From Nonomuraea candida (GTDB taxonomy: Bacteria > Actinomycetota > Actinomycetes > Streptosporangiales > Streptosporangiaceae), in NCBI RefSeq assembly GCF_000725485.1, contig NZ_JOAG01000040.1, forward strand, positions 26,313 to 90,312: a stretch of 64,000 nt of DNA. The letters are read 5' to 3'. A program made the translations under genes and the position numbers. Below are positions 58,601 to 64,000 of the stretch, in pieces. Numbering within the stretch: the stretch's first letter is position 1; each line of letters starts with the position of its first letter. The notes below the pieces were generated by a model. The model made no database searches, was not told the origin of the DNA, and worked only from the letters and a program-made list of their open reading frames with translations.

Positions 58601-60519
58601 CTGACCTGGAAGAGCGCCTGCGAGCGGCCTTCGACGCCCGCGCCCAGACCTTCGAGACCAGCCCGGACGCCTGGGTGCGGGTGCGCGAGCGCAGGCCGCG
58701 CCGGTACCTCGCGCTGCGCCTGGCGGCGGCCGCGCTGCCGGTGGCGCTGCTGGCCGTGTTCGTGCCCGTCCTGCTCAACGGGGGCCTGGGCGGGAACACC
58801 GCGGCCGGCGCCGACGCGATCTACCAGGGGCTCATGCGGGGCAGGACCGCCGCCGGCGAGCAGGTCACGGTGGACAACCCCACCGAGGGCAAGCCGCTGC
58901 GGCTCTGGTTCGCCAGGGGCAGGCTGGGCAATCCCGAGCTGTGCTACGTCCTGGACCGGGCGGACTCCGAGGCGTTCGGGGGCTGCTCGCGCATGCCCAC
59001 GATCGGCTCCGACGCCTGGTTCGCGGGCAGCACCGCCCGTGAGCAGGCCGAGACCGCGCTGGACTGGGGCGTGGCCGTCGACGACATCGGGACGGTCACC
59101 GGGGTCGCGGGCGACGGGCAGAGGTTCCCCGGGCAACTGTGGCGGCCCGCCGGGGCGCCGTACCGGATCTGGACGGTGACCTACCCCGCGCGGCAGCCGC
59201 TGTCGAAGATCGAGATCGCCGACGACCGGGGCAGGGACCTCGGCGAGCGCTCGCGCGACATGTTCGCCGCTCCGCAGCCGGGACAGGCGCTCGGGGCGGC
59301 CCACGACCTGCCCGCCGGGGTGACCGCGCGGCCGTTCCGGACGAAGGAGGGCACGGAGCTGCGCCTCACACGCGGCGGCGCGGAGCTCGGCACGTCCCTG
59401 CTCGGCCGGGCCATGCCACCGGTCGACGCGCGCATGCGGGAGAACGTGATCACCGGGGTGGCCGCGGGGAACGTCTCCAGGATCGCGTTCTCCTTCGAGG
59501 ACGGGACCACCGCCCAGGTCGGGACGCGGCCCGATCCATGGGGTCTGGGCATCACGCTGTTCGCCGCCGAGGGCGCCCCTGACAACGGGGAGGAGCGCCA
59601 TCGCCTGGTCGCCTACGACGCGTCGGGCGCGGAGGTCTGGCGCGACGAGGCCGGGGATCCGCGGGAGGACACCCCGCCCGTCGGCGAGGTGATGAGCCTG
59701 CCCGGCACCGGAGCGGTCGGTGAGCCGGTGCGCGTCTGGTTCACCGGCGCCGGCTCCGGCGCGACCGGCCCCACGGTCACGCTCTGCTACTCCGGCGGCG
59801 TGGACCCCGACCTGTCCTGCATCGGCGGTGGCCGGCACCCGGAACACTTCGGCAGCCCGCTGCGGGCCGTCCAGTACCTGCCGGAGCCCGGCACCGTCAG
59901 CTACTTCGGCGCGGCGGGCGACGACTGGGAGTCGGTCGAGGCCGTGCTCTCCGACGGGCGGCGCCTGCCCGCCACGTTCCGGCGCGGCACCGGCACCCCG
60001 GCCCCGATCTGGTACGTCACGATCCCGTCCAGCGACGCGGAGGTCGCGGGCTTCACCATGAAACGCAAGGGCCGGCCACTCGGGCTGTTCCCGGAGACGC
60101 GCAAGGACTGCGGGCAGCAGGCCCTGCGCTCCGACACCCCCCGCCACCCGCTGCCCGCGGGCGTCACCGCGCTCGTGAGCGAGCCGAACTGCCTGGCCTT
60201 CTGGGAGAACGGCGAGCTGGTCATGGGGCTCGCCGGGCCGCTGCCCGGGACCAGGCTGAGCGACCTGCTCAGCGCCGAACAGCCGGTGACGTGGGGCCGC
60301 GGCACCCACACCTGGTACGGCTACGCGCTCGCCGGCACCGCCAGGATCGAGGTCACCTCGTCGAACGGCGTCACCGGCACCGCCGAGGCCGCCCCCGACC
60401 CGTGGGGACAGGGGGTGACACTGTTCGCCGCGCCGGTCCCCGAGGGCGCCGACTTCTCCGCCGGCATGGTCGTCAAGGGGTTCGACGCCGGCGGCAGGCA
60501 GCTCTGGCAGCAGGACTAG
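58597..60519 (+). CDS. membrane-anchored protein with duplicated extracellular domains, probable anti-sigma partner
   Basis: A 640-residue bitopic protein. A cytoplasmic N-terminus (about 1-38, MTDLEERLRAAFDARAQTFE) could bind the sigma factor. One TM helix lies at about 42-60, then about 570 extracellular residues. The outside part has related halves: DPWGLGITLFAAEGAP near 305 and DPWGQGVTLFAAPVPEG near 605, and paired LCYxxx...C-GG segments. Cys are frequent, so disulfides are likely. It fits a stress sensor controlling the ECF factor, but no canonical zinc-type anti-sigma motif is seen. GTG 58597 overlaps the sigma stop. Confidence 0.75.
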   Translation: MTDLEERLRAAFDARAQTFETSPDAWVRVRERRPRRYLALRLAAAALPVALLAVFVPVLLNGGLGGNTAAGADAIYQGLMRGRTAAGEQVTVDNPTEGKPLRLWFARGRLGNPELCYVLDRADSEAFGGCSRMPTIGSDAWFAGSTAREQAETALDWGVAVDDIGTVTGVAGDGQRFPGQLWRPAGAPYRIWTVTYPARQPLSKIEIADDRGRDLGERSRDMFAAPQPGQALGAAHDLPAGVTARPFRTKEGTELRLTRGGAELGTSLLGRAMPPVDARMRENVITGVAAGNVSRIAFSFEDGTTAQVGTRPDPWGLGITLFAAEGAPDNGEERHRLVAYDASGAEVWRDEAGDPREDTPPVGEVMSLPGTGAVGEPVRVWFTGAGSGATGPTVTLCYSGGVDPDLSCIGGGRHPEHFGSPLRAVQYLPEPGTVSYFGAAGDDWESVEAVLSDGRRLPATFRRGTGTPAPIWYVTIPSSDAEVAGFTMKRKGRPLGLFPETRKDCGQQALRSDTPRHPLPAGVTALVSEPNCLAFWENGELVMGLAGPLPGTRLSDLLSAEQPVTWGRGTHTWYGYALAGTARIEVTSSNGVTGTAEAAPDPWGQGVTLFAAPVPEGADFSAGMVVKGFDAGGRQLWQQD

Positions 60520-62000
60520 CGCAGGTTGCGGTATCGGGCCTGGCGGGCCGCGAAGCGGTCGGCCGGGCTCATCCGCAGCAGCCCCGCGATCTCGTACTCC
60601 AGCGCCCGCCCCACCCGCTCGCAGAACTGCCGCGGCTCGTAGGCGGCGTCGGGCAGCTCGGGGATGACGCGGTCCACGATGCCGTCGCGGCGCAGGTCGG
60701 TGGCGCGGATCTGCTGCGCCTGGGCGATCTCGGGGGCGAAGTCGACCGAGCGATAGAGGATGGCCGAGGCGCCCTCCGGCGGCAGCGGCGACAACCAGGC
60801 GTGCTGCGCGCACAACACCCGGTCGGCGGGCAGCAGCGCCAGCGCCGCCCCGCCCGCGCCCTCGCCGAGCAGCAGGCAGACGGTCGGCGCGTCGAGCGTG
60901 ACCAGCTCGGCCAGGCAGCGGGCGATCTCGGCGGCCAGCCCGCCCTCCTCGGCCGCCTTCGACAGGTCGGCGCCGGCCGTGTCGATCACGGTGATCAGGG
61001 GCAGGCCCAGCTCGGCGGCCAGCCGCATGCCGCGCCTGGCCACCCGCAGCCCCGCCGGGCCGAGCGGCGAGCGGGTGCGCTGGAGCCGCCGGTCCTGGCC
61101 GAGCACCACGGCGGGCACGGTGCCGAACCTGGCCAGCGCGAGCACCAGCCCCGGCTCGTTCTTGCCCTCGCCCGTGCCGCTGAGCCTGGTCACGTCGGTG
61201 GCGGCCAGCTTGAGCAGCGCGCGTACGCCCGGCCGGTCGTCACGGCGGGAGCGGGTGATCGCCTCCCACGCCTCCACCGGCCGCAGGTCCTCCTCCGGCG
61301 GCTCGCCCGCCACGATGCCGGCACGGTCGTCGGCGAGCACGGCCAGCGCCCTGATCGCCGCCTCGCGCGCCTCCTCGGCCGAGACGACCGCGTCGATCAG
61401 CCCCTTGCCGTGCAGGTTCTCCGCGACCTGCACGCCCTCCGGGAACGAGTAGCCGTGCAGCGACTCGAACACGCGCGGCCCGAGAAACCCGATGAGCGCG
61501 CCCGGCTCGGCCAGCGTGACCTGCCCGAGCGACCCCCAGGACGCCAGCACCCCGCCGGTCGTCGGATGCCGCAGATAGACCAGGTACGGCAGGCCGACCG
61601 CCCGGTGCGCCTGGATCGCGGCGGTGATCTTCACCATCTGGACGAAGGCGCGCGCGCCCTCCTGCATGCGCGTGCCGCCCGACGCCGGCGCGGCCAGCAG
61701 CGGCAGCCCCTCGCGGGTGGCCCGCTCGATCGCGGTGACGAGCCGCTCGGCCGCCGCCACCCCGATCGAGCCCGCCATGAACGAGAACTCGCACGCCGCG
61801 ACGGCCACCCTGCGCCCGCCGAGCAACCCTTCACCGGTGATCACGGCCTCGTCGTAGCCGGACTTGACCCGGGCCGCCGCCAGCTCGTCGGCGTAGGAGG
61901 AGCCGGGCTGGGCCGGATCGGCGGGCGGCGCGTCCCACGACTTCCACGACCCCCGGTCGAGGACCGTTTCCATCAGTGTGCGCGCGTCCGGACGGCTCAC
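60516..62000 (-). CDS. acetyl-CoA carboxylase carboxyltransferase, fused beta-alpha type
   Basis: A 494-residue single-chain carboxyltransferase combining AccD-like (N-terminal) and AccA-like (C-terminal) halves. AccD-like: CEFSFMAGSIGVAAAERLVT, APASGGTRMQEGARAFVQMV, LTTGGVLASW-type region and PGALIGFLGPRVFE. AccA-like: VIDTAGADLSKAAEEGGLAA, LGEGAGGAALALLPADRVLC and SPLPPEGASAILYRS. It transfers the carboxyl group from biotin to acetyl-CoA to make malonyl-CoA. It lacks a Cys4 zinc ribbon at the N-terminus. GTG 62000 has GGGAG upstream; the longer frame passes through that site. Biotin carboxylase is elsewhere. Confidence 0.88.
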   Translation of the reverse strand: MSRPDARTLMETVLDRGSWKSWDAPPADPAQPGSSYADELAAARVKSGYDEAVITGEGLLGGRRVAVAACEFSFMAGSIGVAAAERLVTAIERATREGLPLLAAPASGGTRMQEGARAFVQMVKITAAIQAHRAVGLPYLVYLRHPTTGGVLASWGSLGQVTLAEPGALIGFLGPRVFESLHGYSFPEGVQVAENLHGKGLIDAVVSAEEAREAAIRALAVLADDRAGIVAGEPPEEDLRPVEAWEAITRSRRDDRPGVRALLKLAATDVTRLSGTGEGKNEPGLVLALARFGTVPAVVLGQDRRLQRTRSPLGPAGLRVARRGMRLAAELGLPLITVIDTAGADLSKAAEEGGLAAEIARCLAELVTLDAPTVCLLLGEGAGGAALALLPADRVLCAQHAWLSPLPPEGASAILYRSVDFAPEIAQAQQIRATDLRRDGIVDRVIPELPDAAYEPRQFCERVGRALEYEIAGLLRMSPADRFAARQARYRNLR

Positions 62001-62073
62001 TATCACTCCCTGGATGTCAGCGACGATGCAATGTTGACGCATGAGCGCCCCGGCCGGTGCCATCGGTTTCCGA

Positions 62074-63231
62074 TCATCGTTCGCGCTCGTCCAGCCAGGC
62101 GAGCACGGCCTCGCCGTCCTGGCCGAGCGCGGGCGGCGCGGTGTGCTTCATCCCCTCCAGCCCGTCGAAGCGCAGCGGCGGGCCGGGCAGCTCGATCGTG
62201 CCGAGCACCGGGTGCTCCACCTCGACGACCAGGCCCTGCGAGCGGGTCTGCTCCCAGGAGTAGACCTCGTCGAGCGTCCTGATCGAGCCCGCGGGCACCC
62301 CGGCCTCGCCCAGCCTGGCCAGCCAGTGGGCGCGGTCGTGGGCGGACAGGGCCTTCTCCATGTCGGCGATCAGCTCGTCGCGATGGGCGAACCGGTCGCG
62401 GTTGGTGGCGTAGCAGGGGGTGTCGGGGTCGATGCCGAGCAGCGCCGCCACCTTACGCCACTGGCCGTCGTTGGCGGCGGCGATCTGCACCATGCCGTCG
62501 GCGCAGCGGAAGGCGCCGTAGGGGGCGATGGAGGCGTGGTGGTTGCCGCCCGCGCCGGGCACCCGGCCGCCGACCGTCCAGGCGGTGCCGTGGTAGGAGT
62601 GCACGCCGGTGACGGCGGCCAGCAGCGAGGTGCGCACGACGCGTCCCTTGCCGGTGCGCTCGCGCTCGTAGAGGGCGGCGGCCACGCCGTACGCGCCGTG
62701 GATGCCGGCCAGCAGGTCGGCGACGGAGGCCCCGACGCGGTACGGCTCGTCGGGCGAGGGACCGGTCAGCGACATCAGCCCGGCCTCCCCCTGGGCGATC
62801 TGGTCGTAGCCGGGGCGCCCGCCTTCGGGGCCGTCGTGGCCGAAGCCGGTGATCGACAGGATGACGAGGCGGGGGTTGAGCTCGTGCAGGCGGGCGACGG
62901 GGAAGCCGAGGCGGTCGAGCACGCCGGCGCGGAAGTTCTCGACGAGCACGTCACTCTGCCGGACGAGCCGCTCGACGAGCCGCTTGCCCTCCGCGGACTT
63001 CAGATCGACGGCGATGGACTGCTTGTTGCGGTTGGCGGCCAGGAAGTAGGTCGAGATCTCCTCGTCGGGCCCGACGAACGGCGGCCCCCAGCCGCGCGAC
63101 TCGTCGCCGCCGTCCGGATGCTCCACTTTGATCACCCGGGCGCCCAGGTCACCGAGCATCTGCGCGGCGTGCGGCCCGGCCAGCGCCCTGGACAGATCGA
63201 GCACGACGATGTCACCGAGGGGTCCGAGCAC
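62074..63231 (-). CDS. CaiB/BaiF-family CoA transferase
   Basis: A 385-residue class III CoA transferase: VVLDLSRALAGPHAAQMLGD, RVIKVEHPDGGDESRGW, FLAANRNKQSIAVDLKSAEG, and GRPGYDQIAQGEAGLMSLTG with the catalytic Asp. It moves CoA between organic acids such as oxalate, formate, succinate or carnitine derivatives; the acceptor is unknown. GTG 63231 is fixed by AGGAGGT 6 nt upstream. It runs in the same direction as the carboxyltransferase 73 bp downstream, so both may act on the same acyl-CoA pool. Confidence 0.92.
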   Translation of the reverse strand: MLGPLGDIVVLDLSRALAGPHAAQMLGDLGARVIKVEHPDGGDESRGWGPPFVGPDEEISTYFLAANRNKQSIAVDLKSAEGKRLVERLVRQSDVLVENFRAGVLDRLGFPVARLHELNPRLVILSITGFGHDGPEGGRPGYDQIAQGEAGLMSLTGPSPDEPYRVGASVADLLAGIHGAYGVAAALYERERTGKGRVVRTSLLAAVTGVHSYHGTAWTVGGRVPGAGGNHHASIAPYGAFRCADGMVQIAAANDGQWRKVAALLGIDPDTPCYATNRDRFAHRDELIADMEKALSAHDRAHWLARLGEAGVPAGSIRTLDEVYSWEQTRSQGLVVEVEHPVLGTIELPGPPLRFDGLEGMKHTAPPALGQDGEAVLAWLDERER

Positions 63232-63309
63232 GATCCGACCTCCTGCTTGCGTCCGGGAGTGGAAGAACATTCTCTCAGGCGTCCACGATCCGTCATCTAC
63301 CCTGGGTCG

Positions 63310-63840
63310 GTGAATGACCTGCCCGCCCGCATCGCGGCCCTGCCGCCCTCGTGCGGCCCGGTGCGCCTGGTCGCCGTGGACGGGCCCGCGGGCTCGGGCA
63401 AGACGACGTTCGCCGGCCGCCTGGCGGGCGAGCTGGGCTGCCAGGTGATCCACAGCGACGACTTCCCCGTGCCGTGGGAGGAGGGTCCGGGCGCCTGGTT
63501 CCACGCCCTGGAGCGCCAGGTGCTGCGCCCGCTCCGGCAGGGGCTGCCCGGAGGTTTCCGCAGGTACGACTGGGTGCGCGACGCCTATGCCGAATGGGTG
63601 GCCGTGCCCGTCGCGCCGGTGCTGATCATCGAGGGCGTGGGCACGGCGCGGGCGTCGGTGGCGGAGCTGGTGGCGTACACCGTCTGGCTGGAGGCCGCCG
63701 AGCCGGTGCGGCTGCGGCGCGTGCTGGAGCGCGACGGCGCCGCGCTGGAGCCGCGGTGGAAGGAGTGGTTCGAGGCCGAGCGCGCGTGGTTCGCCGAGGA
63801 CCGCACGCGCGAGCGGGCCGACCTCGTCATCACGACGTGA
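63310..63840 (+). CDS. uridine-kinase-like P-loop protein
   Basis: A 176-residue P-loop kinase of the uridine/cytidine-kinase-like type: VAVDGPAGSGKTTFAGRLAG (Walker A), a HSDDFPVPWEEGPGAWFHAL region, RRYDWVRDAYAEWV, then VLIIEGVGTARAS (the LIxEG strand) and RVLERDGAALEPRWKEW. The pattern is that of small actinobacterial nucleoside-kinase-like proteins; the phosphorylated molecule is unknown. GTG 63310 has TACCCT (63298-63303) 6 nt upstream, so it is probably leaderless. Confidence 0.82.
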   Translation: MNDLPARIAALPPSCGPVRLVAVDGPAGSGKTTFAGRLAGELGCQVIHSDDFPVPWEEGPGAWFHALERQVLRPLRQGLPGGFRRYDWVRDAYAEWVAVPVAPVLIIEGVGTARASVAELVAYTVWLEAAEPVRLRRVLERDGAALEPRWKEWFEAERAWFAEDRTRERADLVITT

Positions 63841-63917
63841 CCCGGCCGGCGGCTCCCACGCGTCATCGGCGGGCGTGATGCCCGAGTGCGAGGCCGGTGG
63901 CGATGCTCCTATGGATG

Positions 63918-64000
63918 TCAATCGGTGTTTTCTTGATCGTTTTGGGTGATCGCTTTGTAGAGTTCCCGGGCGATGTAGCGTTTGAGGCAGCGGATGATCT
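63918..64000 (-). CDS. IS110-like transposase, 3' end only
   Basis: The window ends inside this gene. Its last 26 residues read IIRCLKRYIARELYKAIT then a short QNDQENTD tail to the stop. The IRCLKRYIARE motif is what I associate with the C-terminus of IS110-family (transposase_20) proteins. This is the edge of an insertion sequence that continues past the window. The local DNA is markedly less GC-rich than its surroundings. Confidence 0.6.
   Translation of the reverse strand, partial: IIRCLKRYIARELYKAITQNDQENTD

Overview
The window reads as chromosomal DNA from a high-GC, mycelial-type actinobacterium. The best guess is the Streptosporangiales (Nonomuraea-like). This rests on the very GC-rich third codon positions, the many GTG starts, the SigE-like ECF sigma factor, the large LuxR-type ATPase regulator, the SseB, DUF202, DUF418 and FUSC families, and the aroC-aroK-aroB-aroQ order. 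The genus is inferred from gene content, not proven. No rRNA, tRNA or CRISPR array was seen.

Layout. 1-8.7 kb: the 3' end of a LacI-type regulator; a two-gene RloA/RloB (AbiL-like) candidate phage-defence operon; a NicX/M29-type metalloenzyme; a LuxR-family ATPase regulator with its alpha/beta hydrolase; and a glutathione peroxidase. 8.8-15.6 kb: two tandem secreted lytic-transglycosylase-like proteins, the first behind a leader with competing stems; a TetR regulator divergent from a 1028-residue NACHT (NLR-like) ATPase; a histidine kinase with no partner that converges on and overlaps the NACHT gene; and a zinc nucleoside deaminase. 15.8-26.4 kb: a heterodimeric ABC exporter, two zinc-ribbon proteins, two DUF202 membrane proteins, a lipoprotein, an epoxide-hydrolase-like enzyme, and a class A beta-lactamase directly followed by a bifunctional class A PBP. 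26.5-35.9 kb: a small membrane protein, a TetR regulator with a palindrome-rich operator divergent from a DUF6326-like membrane protein, an endonuclease/exonuclease/phosphatase-family protein, a UBP zinc-finger protein, a CPA1 Na+/H+ antiporter, a disordered Pro/Gln/Tyr-rich protein, and a DinG-type helicase. 35.9-40.6 kb (minus strand): prepilin peptidase - aroC - aroK - aroB - aroQ - SGNH hydrolase, mostly with ATGA start/stop overlaps, so one shikimate-pathway operon.

40.8-46.5 kb: a 4.64-kb Tn554-type transposon (two tyrosine recombinases, a TnpC/DUF6262 protein and a DUF4265 cargo gene) splits a membrane-protein gene. Its ends carry a perfect 12-bp inverted repeat. The flanks share GAGAT in the same reading frame, so precise excision would rejoin one open frame. 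46.5-64 kb: SseB-like protein, cyanuric-acid amidohydrolase/barbiturase, alpha/beta hydrolase, tandem FUSC-type transporters, lipoprotein, PLP aminotransferase, an alpha/beta-hydrolase-membrane fusion that lacks its serine nucleophile, DUF418 membrane protein, nitrilase-family amidase, two linked unknown proteins, an ECF sigma factor with a membrane-anchored probable anti-sigma protein, a fused acetyl-CoA carboxylase carboxyltransferase, a CaiB/BaiF CoA transferase, a uridine-kinase-like protein, and the 3' end of an IS110-like transposase at the window edge.

Cross-cutting points. Many genes appear leaderless, with a TANNNT box 6-9 nt before an ATG or GTG. Three unrelated genes end in tandem repeats whose unit includes the stop codon. 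Two candidate anti-phage systems (RloA/RloB and NACHT) and a transposon lie within 46 kb of otherwise ordinary metabolic genes.
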